The notes beneath the pieces were generated by a model. It saw only the letters and a program-made list of their open reading frames with translations, searched no databases and was not told the DNA's origin. Position numbers and translations under genes: made by a program. A stretch of 64,000 nt of DNA from DATAXI01 sp963756185. Lineage in GTDB: Bacteria > Verrucomicrobiota > Verrucomicrobiia > Chthoniobacterales > Chthoniobacteraceae. The DNA lies in NCBI GenBank assembly GCA_963756185.1, contig CAVWMS010000011.1:1-64000 (forward strand), read 5' to 3'. Below, piece after piece: positions 1 through 10,628 of this stretch (positions are counted from its first letter, which is position 1; each line of letters starts with the position of its first letter).

Positions 1-3
1 GTT

Positions 4-978
4 GTGCAACGGTGGCGCGGCCAGGACGAGATACCCACGGACTGGGGCCGATGCGTGCTCACCATCGGGGTGTTCGACGGTCTGCACCGCGGGCACGCCG
101 AGCTGATCGAGCACGCGGTGAAATCGGGCCGCGCGCGGGGAGTGCCCACCGTGCTGATGACGTTCGACCCGCACCCGATGGAAGTGGTCTTCCCGGGCAG
201 TCACCCCGCTCAGTTGACGACGCTGACCCGACGTGCCGAGCTGGCCGAGGAGTTCGGCATCGATGTGTTTCTGGTGATGCCGTTCACCACGAATTTCATG
301 AAGCTCACGCCGGAGCGCTACGTCCACGAATTGCTCGTCGAAGACCTGCACGTAGTGGAAGTCGTGGTGGGTGAGAACTTCACCTTCGGCAAAAAGGCCG
401 CCGGCACCGTCGACACGCTGCGCCGCGCCGGCGAGCGGTTCGGGTTCGCGGTGGAATCGATGTCACTGGTTTCCGAGCACCACGACACCGAAACCGTGAC
501 GTTCTCGTCGACCTATATCCGGTCCTGTGTCGACGCCGGAGACGTGGTTGCCGCCGCCGAAGCGCTGGGCCGTCCACACCGCGTCGAAGGCGTGGTGGTG
601 CGCGGCGACGGACGCGGCACCGAGATGGGTTTCCCCACCGCCAACGTGGCGCCGCCGATGTACTCGGCCATCCCGGCCGACGGCGTCTACGCCGCCTGGT
701 TCACCGTTCTCGGGCACGGGCCGATGACCGGCACGGTGGTGCCGGGCGAGCGCTACCAGGCCGCGGTTTCGGTGGGCACTAATCCGACCTTCTCCGGGCG
801 CACCCGCACCGTCGAGGCGTTTGTGCTCGACACCGCCGCTGACTTGTACGGACAGCACGTGGCGCTGGACTTCGTCGCGCGGATCCGCGGGCAGAAGAAG
901 TTCGGATCGGTGAAGGATCTGGTCGCCGCGATGGGCACCGACACCGAGCGTGCCCGTGCTCTGCTGTCCGCCGGCTGA
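4..978 (+). CDS. ribF: Bifunctional riboflavin kinase / FAD synthetase RibF
   Basis: Converts riboflavin to FMN and FMN to FAD in the cytoplasm. The 324-residue length is normal for the family. The N-terminal adenylyltransferase domain shows the nucleotide-binding GVFDGLHRGH motif near residues 23-32 and the FSSTYIRS segment near 170. The C-terminal flavokinase domain shows GRGTEMGFPTANVAPP near 203 and the TNPTFSGRTRTVEAF stretch near 260. The start is a GTG at base 4; the frame is also open upstream to the window edge, so an earlier start cannot be excluded, but MQRWRGQDEIP is the N-terminus I remember for mycobacterial RibF. It lies just upstream of rpsO in the same direction, as in other mycobacteria. 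No frameshift is visible, unlike most neighbours. Confidence 0.95.
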   Translation: MQRWRGQDEIPTDWGRCVLTIGVFDGLHRGHAELIEHAVKSGRARGVPTVLMTFDPHPMEVVFPGSHPAQLTTLTRRAELAEEFGIDVFLVMPFTTNFMKLTPERYVHELLVEDLHVVEVVVGENFTFGKKAAGTVDTLRRAGERFGFAVESMSLVSEHHDTETVTFSSTYIRSCVDAGDVVAAAEALGRPHRVEGVVVRGDGRGTEMGFPTANVAPPMYSAIPADGVYAAWFTVLGHGPMTGTVVPGERYQAAVSVGTNPTFSGRTRTVEAFVLDTAADLYGQHVALDFVARIRGQKKFGSVKDLVAAMGTDTERARALLSAG

Positions 979-1098
979 CCTGGGGTTTCAGGTCCACCGG
1001 TTCGCCGCTGTTAGACTTCCCGACGACACGGCGCGTGCTGCAGTTCGCGGTGGCCGCGCCTGGATCGACGATCGCGGACCGATTGATGGAGATATTTC

Positions 1099-1368
1099 GT
1101 GGCGCTGACTGCCGAGCAAAAAAAGGAAATCCTGGGCTCTTACGGCCTGCATGAGACCGACACCGGATCCCCTGAGGCGCAGGTCGCCCTGCTGACCAGG
1201 CGGATCGCCGACCTGACCGAGCACCTCAAGGTGCACAAGCACGACCACCACTCACGGCGCGGTCTGCTGCTGCTGGTGGGACGGCGGCGCCGGCTGCTGA
1301 AGTACGTCGCGCAGATCGACGTGGAGCGCTACCGCTCACTGATTGACCGGCTGGGTCTGCGTCGCTGA
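1099..1368 (+). CDS. rpsO: 30S ribosomal protein S15
   Basis: Encodes 89 residues, the usual S15 length. The conserved GSPEAQVALLTRRI segment near residues 23-36, the HKHDHHSRRGLL segment near 46-57 and the YRSLIDRLGLRR C-terminus identify it. S15 binds 16S rRNA early in small-subunit assembly. The start is GTG at 1099, with a purine-rich stretch (GATGGAGA) just upstream. It lies between ribF and pnp. In M. tuberculosis a lipoprotein gene (lppU) sits between rpsO and pnp; here the 292-base gap has no such gene. Confidence 0.96.
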   Translation: MALTAEQKKEILGSYGLHETDTGSPEAQVALLTRRIADLTEHLKVHKHDHHSRRGLLLLVGRRRRLLKYVAQIDVERYRSLIDRLGLRR

Positions 1369-1660
1369 CTCCGCCCGCACGCGCGGGTAGGAATCGCCAG
1401 GTCGGCGTGTAGAGTAAGGGCGTTCTGGGCCGGATCGGCCCGAGCAGGTGCGGCGCGCGCGATCCGCGCGCACCGTCCCAGCGAGTCACAACGGGACCTG
1501 CATCGCGCGGTCTTCGGTAGTGGCTGCCGGGCTCCCGAATCGGGGCAGGTCGGCAGCTTCGATCGACGGCCGTAGCCGCATCCAGGCTCTCCGGGACCTC
1601 CGGGTTTAGCGTGACCACGCAAAACAGCTGAATAAATCCAGAGAGGCCATACGGACACCT
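1369..1660. other. Intergenic region rpsO-pnp (probable pnp leader)
   Basis: No gene is supported here. In many bacteria the pnp leader is a processing and autoregulation site, so this 292-base stretch probably carries the pnp 5' untranslated region. A TAGAGT hexamer near 1410 could be a -10 element but no matching -35 is convincing. Confidence 0.4.
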
Positions 1661-3968
1661 ATGTCTGTAGCTGAAATTGACGAAGGCGTGTTCGAGTCGA
1701 CCGCCATCATCGACAACGGGAGCTTCGGCACCCGCACCATCCGTTTCGAGACCGGCCGGTTGGCCCTGCAAGCCGCCGGCGCCGTCGCCGCCTACCTCGA
1801 CGACGAGACCATGCTGCTGTCGGCGACCACCGCCAGCAAGAGCCCCAAAGAGCAATTCGACTTCTTTCCGCTGACCGTCGACGTCGAGGAGCGGATGTAC
1901 GCCGCCGGTCGCATCCCCGGCTCGTTCTTCCGTCGCGAAGGCCGGCCGTCCACCGACGCGATCCTGACCTGCCGACTCATCGACCGGCCGCTGCGCCCGT
2001 CGTTCGTCGACGGCCTGCGCAACGAGATCCAGGTCGTGGTGACGATCCTGAGCCTGGATCCCAACGAGCTCTACGACGTGCTGGCCATCAACGCCGCGTC
2101 CGCTTCCACCCAGCTGGCCGGCCTGCCGTTCTCCGGCCCGGTCGGCGGCGTGCGGGTGGCGCTGATCGACGGCACCTGGGTCGCGTTCCCGACGGTCGAG
2201 CAGACCGAGCGGGCGGTCTTCGACATGGTGGTGGCCGGGCGGGTGGTCTCCGGCAGTCGTGCGAGCAACGCCGACGTGGCCATCATGATGGTCGAGGCCG
2301 AGGCCACCGAGAACGTCATCGAACTCGTCGCAGGCGGCGCCCAGGCGCCGACCGAAACCGTTGTGGCGCAAGGCCTGGAGGCCGCCAAGCCGTTCATCGC
2401 CGCGTTGTGCACCGCGCAGCAGGAGCTGGCCGACGCCGGCGGCGAAACCGACCGGCGAGTACCCGGTGTTCCCGGACTACGGCGACGACGTGTACTACTC
2501 GGTGTCCTCGGTGGCCACCGACGAGCTGTCCGCCGCGCTGACCATCTCCGGCAAGAACGAGCGCAACACCCGCACCGACGAGATCAAGGCCGAGGTGCTC
2601 GAGCGGCTGGCCGACACCTACGCCGGCCGGGAGAAAGAGGTCGGGGCGGCGTTCCGCGCGCTGACCAAAAAGCTTGTGCGCCAGCGCATCCTGAGCGACC
2701 ACTTCCGCATCGACGGCCGCGGTATCACCGACATCCGCGCGCTGTCGGCCGAAGTCGCGGTGGTGCCGCGGGCGCACGGCAGCGCGCTGTTCGAGCGCGG
2801 CGAAACGCAGATCATGGGTGTGACCACGCTCGACATGGTCAAGATGGCTCAGCAGATCGACTCGCTGGGGCCGGAGACGTCGAAGCGCTACATGCACCAC
2901 TACAACTTCCCGCCGTTCTCCACCGGGGAAACCGGTCGGGTCGGCTCGCCCAAGCGGCGCGAGATCGGCCACGGCGCACTGGCCGAGCGGGCGCTGGTGC
3001 CGGTGCTGCCCAGCGTCGAGGAGTTCCCCTACGCGATCCGCCAGGTCTCGGAAGCCTTGAGCTCCAACGGTTCCACCTCGATGGGCTCGGTGTGCGCCTC
3101 GACGCTGTCGCTGCTGAACGCCGGGGTTCCGCTGAAGGCGCCGGTCGCCGGCATCGCGATGGGTCTGGTGTCCGACGACGTCGAGGTGGACGGCGGCGGC
3201 ACCGAGCGCCGCTTCGTCACCCTGACCGACATCCTGGGTGCCGAAGACGCATTCGGCGACATGGACTTCAAGGTCGCCGGCACCAAGGACTTCGTCACCG
3301 CGCTGCAGCTGGACACCAAGCTCGACGGGATTCCGTCGCAGGTGCTGGCCGGCGCGTTAGAGCAGGCCAAAGATGCCCGGCTGACCATCCTGGAGGTGAT
3401 GGCCGAGGCCATCGACGCACCCGACGAGATGAGCCCGTATGCGCCGCGGGTCACCACGATCAAGGTGCCGGTGGACAAGATCGGCGAGGTCATCGGCCCC
3501 AAGGGCAAGATCATCAACGCCATCACCGAGGAGACCGGCGCGCAGATCTCCATCGAGGACGACGGCACCGTGTTCGTCGGTGCCACCGACGGACCTTCGG
3601 CGCAGGCCGCGATCGACCGGATCAACGCGATCGCCAACCCGCAGCTGCCCAAGACCGGCGAGCGATTCCTCGGAACGGTGGTCAAGACCACCGACTTCGG
3701 TGCGTTCGTGTCGCTGCTGCCCGGCCGCGACGGGCTGGTGCACATCTCCAAGCTCGGCAGGGGCAAGCGCATCGCGAAGGTCGAGGACGTCGTCAACGTC
3801 GGCGACAAGTTGCGCGTGGAAATCGCCGACATCGACAAGCGCGGCAAGATCTCGCTGGTGCTCGTCGACGAAGAAGCCGGAGAATCCGGCGACGGTGACG
3901 CAGCAGCCTGCCCCGGGATCGCCGACCGCGAGACCGCGCCCGCCGATGCCGCGACGGCCAGCAGTTAG
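1661..3968 (+). CDS. pnp: Polyribonucleotide nucleotidyltransferase (PNPase), one frameshift
   Basis: Phosphorolytic 3'-5' exoribonuclease of RNA decay. The first reading frame (start ATG 1661) carries the first RNase PH-like domain (TILSLDPNELYDVLAINAAS). The second carries the helical linker, the second RNase PH domain with catalytic acidic residues in EDAFGDMDFKVAGTKDF, the KH domain with the IGPKGK loop, and a C-terminal S1 domain (FLGTVVKTTDFGAFVSLLPG). The frame breaks near 2440-2450, where one base too many separates ELADAGG from AKPTGEYP. With that base removed the protein is about 768 residues, close to mycobacterial GpsI. The break is probably a sequencing indel. The stop overlaps the start of pepR, which suggests a shared transcript. 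Confidence 0.94.
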
Positions 3969-5299
3969 CCCGGGGACGCAGCCGCTGCGACGCGGCCGGC
4001 ACAGCGCCGAGCCGTCTTCCGCGTTCCGCCGCACCACCCTGCCCGGGGGATTGCGGGTCGTCACCGAATACCTGCCCGGGGTGCACTCCGCGTCGGTCGG
4101 GGTGTGGGTGGGCGTCGGATCGCGCGACGAGGGCGCGACCGTGGCCGGCGCCGCGCACTTCCTGGAGCATCTGCTGTTCAAGTCCACCCCGACGCGCACA
4201 GCTGTCGACATCGCGCAGGCGATGGATGCGGTCGGCGGTGAGCTGAACGCGTTCACCGCCAAGGAGCACACCTGCTACTACGCGCACGTGCTCGACAGCG
4301 ATCTGGAGTTGGGCGTCGACCTGGTCGCTGACGTGGTGCTCAACGGACGCTGCGCCACCGACGATGTCGAGCTCGAGCGCGACGTCGTGCTCGAGGAGAT
4401 CGCCATGCGCGACGACGACCCCGAGGACGCACTGGGCGACATGTTCCTGGCGGCGCTCTTCGGTGACCATCCGGTGGGCCGTCCGGTAATCGGCAGCGCG
4501 GCAATCGGTATCGGCGATGACGCGCGCTCAACTGCATTCGTTTCACATGCGGCGCTACACACCCGAGCGGATGGTCGTCGCGGTGGCCGGCAATGTCGAT
4601 CACGATGACGTGGTGGCGTTGGTCCGCGAGCACTTCGGGCCGCGCTTGGTCAGGGGTCGGCGGCCGGTGCCGCCGCGCAAGGGCACCGGCCGGATCACCG
4701 GTCGTCCGCAGTTGACGTTGGCCAATCGCAATGCCGAGCAGACCCACGTCTGTCTGGGAGTGCGCACGCCTGGCCGGCATTGGAAGCATCGCTGGGCGCT
4801 CTCGGTGCTCAACACCGCACTCGGCGGTGGCTTGAGTTCGCGTCTGTTCCAACAGGTTCGGGAATCCCGCGGGCTGGCGTACTCGGTCTACTCGTCGGTG
4901 GACATGTTCTCCGACAGCGGTGCGCTGTCGGTCTACGCCGCGTGCCTGCCCGAGCGTTTCGCCGAAGTTGCGCGGGTGACCACCGAGGTGCTCGAGACGG
5001 TGGCACGCGATGGCATCACCGAGGCGGAATGCCGGATCGCCAAGGGTTCGCTGCGCGGCGGGCTGGTGCTCGGCCTGGAGGACTCCAGTTCGCGGATGAA
5101 CCGCATCGGCCGCAGCGAACTCAACTACGCTGAGCATCGAAGTATCGACCGCACGCTGCAGGAGCTCGACGAGGTCACCGTGGACGAGGTTAATGCTGCG
5201 GCCCACCGACTGCTGGGCAAGCCGTACGGCGTGGCCGTTCTTGGTCCGCATCAGTCGAAAAAGTCGCTACCCCAACAGCTTCGAGCGATAGCAGGGTAG
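3946..5299 (+). CDS. pepR: Zinc protease PepR (M16 family), one frameshift
   Basis: M16 metallopeptidase related to mitochondrial processing peptidase. The inverted zinc motif HFLEHLLFKST (HxxEH) is near residue 65, and the second glutamate lies in ELERDVVLEEIAMRDDDPEDAL. The middle and C-terminal parts (RRYTPERMVVAVAGN, GGLSSRLFQQVRESRGLAYSVYS) are typical. ATG 3946 is chosen because it fits the family N-terminus (MPRRPAV...) and overlaps the pnp stop by 23 bases. Reading shifts near 4502: deleting C4502 turns SAAIGIGDD into SAESVSAMTR, the expected family sequence, so this is almost certainly a one-base insertion in the assembly. Confidence 0.92.
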
Positions 5300-5304
5300 C
5301 GCCA

Positions 5305-6328
5305 GTGGTACTGGGGTTCTGGGATCTCGACGTGCCAATCGTGGGAGCGCCGATGTCGGGTGGCCCGGGTACGCCGGCGCTGGCGGCGGCGGTGTCCAAC
5401 GCCGGCGGCCTTGGTTTTTTGGCCAGCGGCTATGTGAGTGCGGAGCGCCTCGCCGACGACATCGCGGCCGCGCGCGCCGCGACCACCGGCCCGCTGGGCG
5501 TCAATCTGTTTGTGCCGCAACCCAGCGTCGCCGACGTCCATGGCGCTGGACCACTACGCGGATGCGCTCGACGAGATTGCCGAGCATTACGGAGTCGAGA
5601 TAGGTTACCCCCGGTTCGGTGACGACGACGGCTGGCAGCAAAAACTCGAGGTGGTGGCCGATCTGCGGCCCGAGATGGTGTCGTTCACCTTCGGCGCCCC
5701 GCCACCGGACGTCTTGCGGTGGTTCGGCGCGCTGGGAATTCTGCTTTTCATCACGGTGACGTCGGCCTACGAGGCCGGAGTGGCGCTCGCTGCCGGTGCG
5801 GACGGTCTGGTCGTCCAGGGCCCGGACGCCGGCGGGCACCGCGGCACCTTCGCGCCGGACATGGACCCCGGTAAAGAGTCGTTGCACGAGTTGCTTGCCC
5901 GGATCCGCAGCGCGCACGATGTCCCGCTGATCGCAGCCGGCGGACTCGGCACTCCCGAGGACGTCGCCGCCGTAATGAACAGGGGAGCGGTCGCCGCCCA
6001 AATCGGCACCGCGCTGCTGCTCAGCGACGAAGCGGGTACCAACGCCGCACACCGCTCCGCGCTGCAACATCCGGAGTTCATCAGAACCATTGTCACGCGG
6101 GCATTTTCGGGCCGGTACGCGCGCGGTTTGGAGAACGACTTCACTCGGCTGCTCGACGAAGTGGCGCCGCTGGGTTATCCCGAGGTCAACCAGATGACCT
6201 CACCGATCCGCAAGGCCTCGGTCGCGCTGGAGGACCCGCACGGCACCAACCTCTGGGCGGGAACGGCTTACCGGGCCGCCCGCACCGGGCCGGCGAAGGA
6301 CATCATCAAGACGCTCGGCGACGTGTAA
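5305..6328 (+). CDS. Nitronate monooxygenase / 2-nitropropane dioxygenase-like, one frameshift
   Basis: FMN-dependent TIM-barrel enzyme of the NMO family, which oxidises alkyl nitronates. The N-terminal VPIVGAPMSGGPGTPALAAA and GGLGFLASGY segments and the FMN-phosphate region GADGLVVQGPDAGGHRG, IAAGGLGTPEDV and AAQIGTALLL are clear. Start GTG 5305 lies five bases after the pepR stop, so it is likely co-transcribed with it; the same neighbour is found in M. tuberculosis. The frame breaks near 5530-5540, between QPSVAD and ALDHYADALDEI. Confidence 0.88.
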
Positions 6329-6372
6329 GGCAGCGGTCAGGCGCCGCTCGCCCTCGAGCGGGTGGGCTCCTC

Positions 6373-6388
6373 TGGGGGCGTGCCCCCA
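6373..6388. terminator. Stem-loop between convergent genes
   Basis: TGGGGGC-GT-GCCCCCA is a perfect 7-bp stem with a 2-base loop in the 94-base gap between the plus-strand monooxygenase gene and the minus-strand amidase gene. It has no T-run, as is common in mycobacteria. It could act in both directions. Confidence 0.45.
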
Positions 6389-6422
6389 CCTCATCGCTCA
6401 TTTCTCTATCGTCGTCGGGCAC

Positions 6423-7860
6423 TTACACCTCGGGCTTGCGCTGCGCCCACGGCTTAGCGACTTCCAGTTGGCTGGCCACTCGGAGCAGGACGTCCTCGCG
6501 TCCATAGGCGGCCACCAACTGGACGCCGACCGGCAGCCCGCCGTCGGTCCACTCGACCGGCACGTTGATCGCGGGCTGGCCACTCATGTTGTACGGCGGG
6601 GTGAATGGAATGAACTGGCCCGAGCGTTCCATGCCATCCATCGGGTGATCGGGGTTGTTGACGATGGTGCCCAGCGGCAGCGGAAGCTCGGCCACCGTCG
6701 GTGTGAGCAACAGATCCCAGCCGTCGGCCCACCAGGCCTGCAGCGCGCGGCGGAAGTGGGTGGTGGCCGATAGCGCAAGCGCATAGTCGACGGCGGTGAG
6801 GTGTGCGCCGTACTCGGCCTGCATGCGGTTCATCGGTTCGAATTCGTCCTCGGCGAGGGGGCGTCCGAGCTGTTCTTCGAACCGCCGCAGGCTGACACCC
6901 ATGTTCGTGCTCCACATGGCCCCGAAGCGGGAGATGAACGTCGTATCCTCGAGCGCTGCGGGCCATGCTTGTTCGACCGCATGGCCAAAGGATTCCAGCA
7001 ACGTCGCGACTGACCGTGCGGCGGCCGTGCACTCGGGTGCGACGGCTCCTCCTTGCGGATGGTGGTCGAGCAGGCCGATGCGTAACCGGCCCGGTTCGGC
7101 GCCAACCTCGTCGACATACGGGCGCGACAGGAGCAGGCGCGATCACCGTGTCGCCGATGCCGGGTCCTCGAACAGCGTCGAGCAGCGTCGCCGTGTCGCG
7201 CACCGTACGGCTCACGCAAAGCTCGACCGACAGCGCGGTTTCGTCGCGGATCGGGCCAAGCGTGATCCTGCCCTGGCTGGGCTTCAGGCCGACCAGCCCG
7301 CAACACGAAGCGGGAATGCGGATGGAGCCGCCGCCGTCGCTGGCGTGCGCGAACGGGACCATGCCGCTGGCGACCGCGGCCGCTGCGCCACCGCTCGATC
7401 CGCCGGGCGAACGGCTGGTGTCCCACGGGTTGTGGGTCGCGCCCCAGGCGAGCGGTTCGGTGGTCGGCACGCTGCCGAGTTCGGGACTGTTGGTCCGGCC
7501 GGCGATCACCAAACCGGCAGTCGCGGTAGCGGCTGACCAAAGTGGTGTCGGCGTCCGAGATCACCTTCTCGTTCTTGAGCGCGACGTTGCCGTTGCTGAT
7601 GGGCTGACCGGCATAGCCGGCGAACAGGTCTTTGATGAGGAACGGCACGCCACGGAACGGCCCGTCGGGCAGCTCAGCCCGGGCTGTGTCGCGGGCATGG
7701 TCGAACCAGCGGATCACCACGGCGTTGAGCACGGGGTCGATGCGCTCGATGCGCTCGATGCCGCTTCGAGCAGCTCGAGCGGCGTCACCTCGCCTTTTTT
7801 CACCAAGGCGGCTTGGTCGACCGCATCCATCCAGCGGGTGTCATCGGCAAGTGAACTCAC
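6423..7860 (-). CDS. Amidase (amidase signature family), three frameshifts
   Basis: Amidase of the Ser-cisSer-Lys family, hydrolysing an amide bond of unknown substrate. The catalytic lysine is in GVPFLIKDL. The glycine/serine-rich signature SPGGSSGGAAAAVASG and the following SDGGGSIRIPASCCGLVGLKPS carry the cis-Ser and Ser. The C-terminal half (PTVAELPLPLGTIVNN, PPYNMSGQPAINVPVEW) is typical. The GTG at 7858-7860 gives MSSLADDTRWMDAVDQAALV. The frame breaks near 7755, 7525 and 7135, yet all conserved blocks are present in order, so the gene is probably intact in the organism. I do not recall an amidase at this place in M. tuberculosis, so it may be a lineage-specific insertion beside ald. 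Confidence 0.85.
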
Positions 7861-7886
7861 GCGGTCTGTGTAGCACGTGCCCGTGG

Positions 7887-9004
7887 TCAGGTCAGCAGGT
7901 CCGCCGGTTCGGTGAACGGCAGCGCCAGGTCGGCGGCCACCCGCTGGGACAGCAGCGCTCCGTCGTGCGTCGAAAGTCCTTTGGCGAGTGCAGGATTCGA
8001 CCGGCAGGCCGCTTGCCAGCCGTGGTCGGCGAGTTCGATCACATAGGGCATGGTGGCGTTGGTCAACGCGAACGTCGACGTTTTTGGCACCGAAGCCGGC
8101 ATGTTCGCCACGCAGTAGAACAGCGTGTCGTAGACGGCGAACGTCGGGTCGTCGTGGGTGGTCGGATGTGAGTCTTCGAAGCAGCCGCCCTGGTCGATGG
8201 CGATGTCGACCAGCACTGCGCCTGGCTTCATATGCGCGACAAGAGAATTGGACACCAACGTTGGGCGCCTTGGCGCCCGGCAACAGCACAGCGCCGATGA
8301 CCAGGTCGGCGACTTTTACGGCTTGCTCGAGTTCCAAGGCGGTCGAGTAGCGGGTCTGCACCCGTCCGCCGAACACCGTGTCGAGGTCGCGCAGTTTGTT
8401 GATGTTGACGTCGAGCACCGTGACCGCTGCGCCCATCCCGTCGGCGACGCGGGCGGCGTTGTAGCCGGCGGTGCCGCCGCCGATCACGACGACCTTGGCC
8501 GGCTCGACACCTGGTACGCCGCCCATCAGCACGCCGCGGCCGCCGTGGGTGCGCATCAGGTGATAGGCGCCGACCTGGGCCGACAGCCGCCCGGCGACCT
8601 CGCTCATCGGGGCCAGCAGTGGCAACGAGCCGTCGGCGGCCTGGACGGTCTCATAGGCGATCGATGTGGTGGCCGAAGCCAATAGCGCCTCGGTGCAGGC
8701 ACGGGAGGCAGCCAAGTGCAGGTAGGTGAATAGGGTCTGCCCGCGCCGCATCCGGGCGTACTCGATCGGTGTCGGTTCCTTGACCTTGAGCACCAGATCG
8801 GCTTCGGCCCACACTTCGTCTGCGGTGGCGATCAGTTGCGCGCCCGCGGCCTTGAAGTCGCTGTCGGCGATTGCGGAGCCCTCTCCGGCGCCGGCCTGGA
8901 TCAAGACCTCGTGGCCACGGCGGGTCAGCTCCGTTACGCCGGACGGGGTGATGGCCACCCGGAACTCGTTGTTCTTGGTCTCGGTTGGAATTCCAACGCT
9001 GCAT
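7887..9004 (-). CDS. ald: Alanine dehydrogenase, two frameshifts
   Basis: NAD-dependent interconversion of L-alanine and pyruvate. Almost the whole family sequence is visible: substrate lysine region LVLKVKEPTPIEY, AYETVQ, MSEVAGRLSAQVGAYHLM, the NAD-binding VVVIGGGTAGYNAARVADGMGA, and the C-terminal DIAIDQGGCFEDS and YCVANMPASVPKTST. The initiating ATG is taken as the complement of 9002-9004, because VGIPTETKNNEFRVAITP follows it after a one-base slip at 8999-9001. A second slip near 8255 separates GAKAPN from VSNSLVAHMKPGAVL. It is divergent from the Lrp-type regulator downstream of 9074, the same pairing as ald/aldR in M. tuberculosis. Confidence 0.93.
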
Positions 9005-9073
9005 CATCCTCAATTGTGAAGAAAGTTCGATAGAGCATGGCAAAGATCACGAAGACAAATCTGTAGAATCGGT
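9005..9073. promoter_or_regulatory. ald/aldR divergent intergenic region
   Basis: A 69-base gap between two divergent genes must hold both promoters and, by analogy with M. tuberculosis AldR, operators for the regulator. The sequence is AT-richer than its surroundings. I cannot delimit individual AldR boxes by eye. Confidence 0.45.
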
Positions 9074-9592
9074 GATGCCCGTAGAAACAACGGAAGACCG
9101 GCGTCAGCTCCGGGGCTGTCGGCGAAGGATCTTCGGCCCGCCGATCTCGACGACGTGGACCGCAGAATATTGAGCCTGCTGCATGCGGACGCCCGCATCA
9201 CCAATAGCGCACTGGCCGCCGAACTCGACATCGCCGCGTCGACCTGTCATGGCCGCGTTCGGCGGCTGGTGGACATGGGTGTCATTCGTGGCTTCTACGC
9301 CGACATCGACCCGGTTGCGGTCGGATTGCCGCTGCAGGCGATGATCTCGGTCAGCCTGCAGTCCCACGCCCGCGGCAAGATCCGCGACTTCATCGCGCAG
9401 ATTCGTCGCAGACCCCAGGTGATGGATGTCTACTTCCTGGCCGGTGCCGACGATTTCATCCTGCACGTCGCTGCCCGCGACACCGAGGACCTGCGCTCAT
9501 TCGTCGTCGAAAACCTCAACGCCGACGCCGACGTTGCGGGTACCCAGACGTCGCTGATCTTCGAGCACCTGCGGGGCGCGGCGCCCATCTAG
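9074..9592 (+). CDS. aldR: Lrp/AsnC-family regulator AldR, one frameshift
   Basis: The N-terminal helix-turn-helix (DDVDRRILSLLHADARITNSALAAELDIAASTCHGRVRRL, written in parts in the family) and the C-terminal effector-binding RAM domain (VDVYFLAGADDFILHVA-like stretch, GTQTSLIFEH) are clear. The ATG at 9074 gives MPVETTEDRRQLRG. The frame then slips in the GGGG run at about 9110-9114 and continues as LSAKDLRPADLDDVDRRI, which matches my memory of the Rv2779c N-terminus. It probably controls the divergent ald gene in response to amino acids. Confidence 0.86.
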   Translation, partial: DARRNNGRPASAPGLSAKDLRPADLDDVDRRILSLLHADARITNSALAAELDIAASTCHGRVRRLVDMGVIRGFYADIDPVAVGLPLQAMISVSLQSHARGKIRDFIAQIRRRPQVMDVYFLAGADDFILHVAARDTEDLRSFVVENLNADADVAGTQTSLIFEHLRGAAPI

Positions 9593-9688
9593 AATATTTC
9601 CCGATACCGGGGGTACCGGGTATGCTGCTGAGCGAACGGAGCTTAGACATTAGGCTCGATTTGTAAAGCAACCTGAAGGCAGGGATGC

Positions 9689-10614
9689 ATGATGTTCACC
9701 GTCAACGACGAGGCGGTCGGTCCGCATCTGCCACGTCACGGGGTGTCGGCCGATCACGAACGACTCGTCCTCGAGGCGCGCGACGTCGAGTTCGACTGGG
9801 CGAAGTTGCCGTTCCATTACGTGCCGGGCGAGCCCTTCACCACCCATGTCTTCAATGTGCTGCACCTGCTGCTGCCTGCCGGCGAAGAGTTCTTCGTCGA
9901 CGTGTTCAAGCAGACATTGCCGCTGATCAAGGACGACCAATTGCGGCTTGATGTTCAGGGATTCATCGGCCAGGAGGCGATGCATTCCCAAGCGCATTCC
10001 GCGTGTGCTGGACTACTTCGCGGCCAACGATGTTGACGTGACACCGTTCACCGACCAGATCGCCTGGCTGTTCGGAAAGCTGATGGGCGACCGGCCCCGG
10101 TGGAGTCTGCGACGACGGCACAGCTGGTTGCTCGAGCAGGTGTCGATCGTGGCGGCCATCGAGCACTACACCGCGATCCTGGGCGAGTGGATTCTGGACA
10201 CTCCGCAGCTTGACGCGATCGGCACCGACCCGGTGATGCTGGACATGCTGCGCTGGCATGGCGCCGAGGAAGTCGAGCATAAGGCCGTCGCCTTCGACGT
10301 GATGAAGCATCTACGGGCCGGGTACTGGCGGCAGGTGCGCACCCAGCTGGTGGTCACGCCGATGATGCTGCTGATGTGGGTGCGCGGGGTTCGGTTCATG
10401 TACTCGGTGGATCCGCAGCTGAGCGCCGGGAGCTAAACCGCGTTGGCGGTACTACTTCATGGCGGCGCGGCGTGGGTTGGTACCCGGGCCGTTGCGGTTC
10501 GTACGGGTGATCGGCGCTTACTACATGCCGAATTTCCATCCGTCGCAGCTGGGCGGGGTCGAGCGGGCGGTCGACTACCTCGCCATCTCGCCTGCCGCCC
10601 GCGCCTCCCATTGA
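9689..10614 (+). CDS. Predicted metal-dependent hydrolase (COG3687 type), two frameshifts
   Basis: Member of the uncharacterised metal-dependent hydrolase family common in mycobacteria. Candidate metal ligands are in FIGQEAMHSQAH, IEHYTAILGEW and WHGAEEVEHKAVAFDV, a ferritin-like pattern of E/ExxH motifs. The start is one of three close ATGs at 9685, 9689 and 9692; the frame that matches the family begins at 9689. Frame breaks near 9995 and near 10,430. The third segment (RWRYYFMAARRGLVPGPLRF to YLAISPAARASH) ends at the TGA at 10,612. Function and substrate are unknown. The order ald-aldR-this gene is conserved in M. tuberculosis. Confidence 0.8.
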
Positions 10615-10628
10615 GTCACGAGGAATCG

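Noticed and set aside
1226..2371. Minus-strand open frame of 381 codons opposite rpsO-pnp
   Set aside because: It lies opposite well-conserved genes and has the usual shadow composition.
4480..4530. Programmed ribosomal frameshift in pepR (and similar points in pnp, der, clpB)
   Set aside because: There is no slippery heptamer with a downstream structure, and deletion of one base restores the family sequence; indel errors are simpler.
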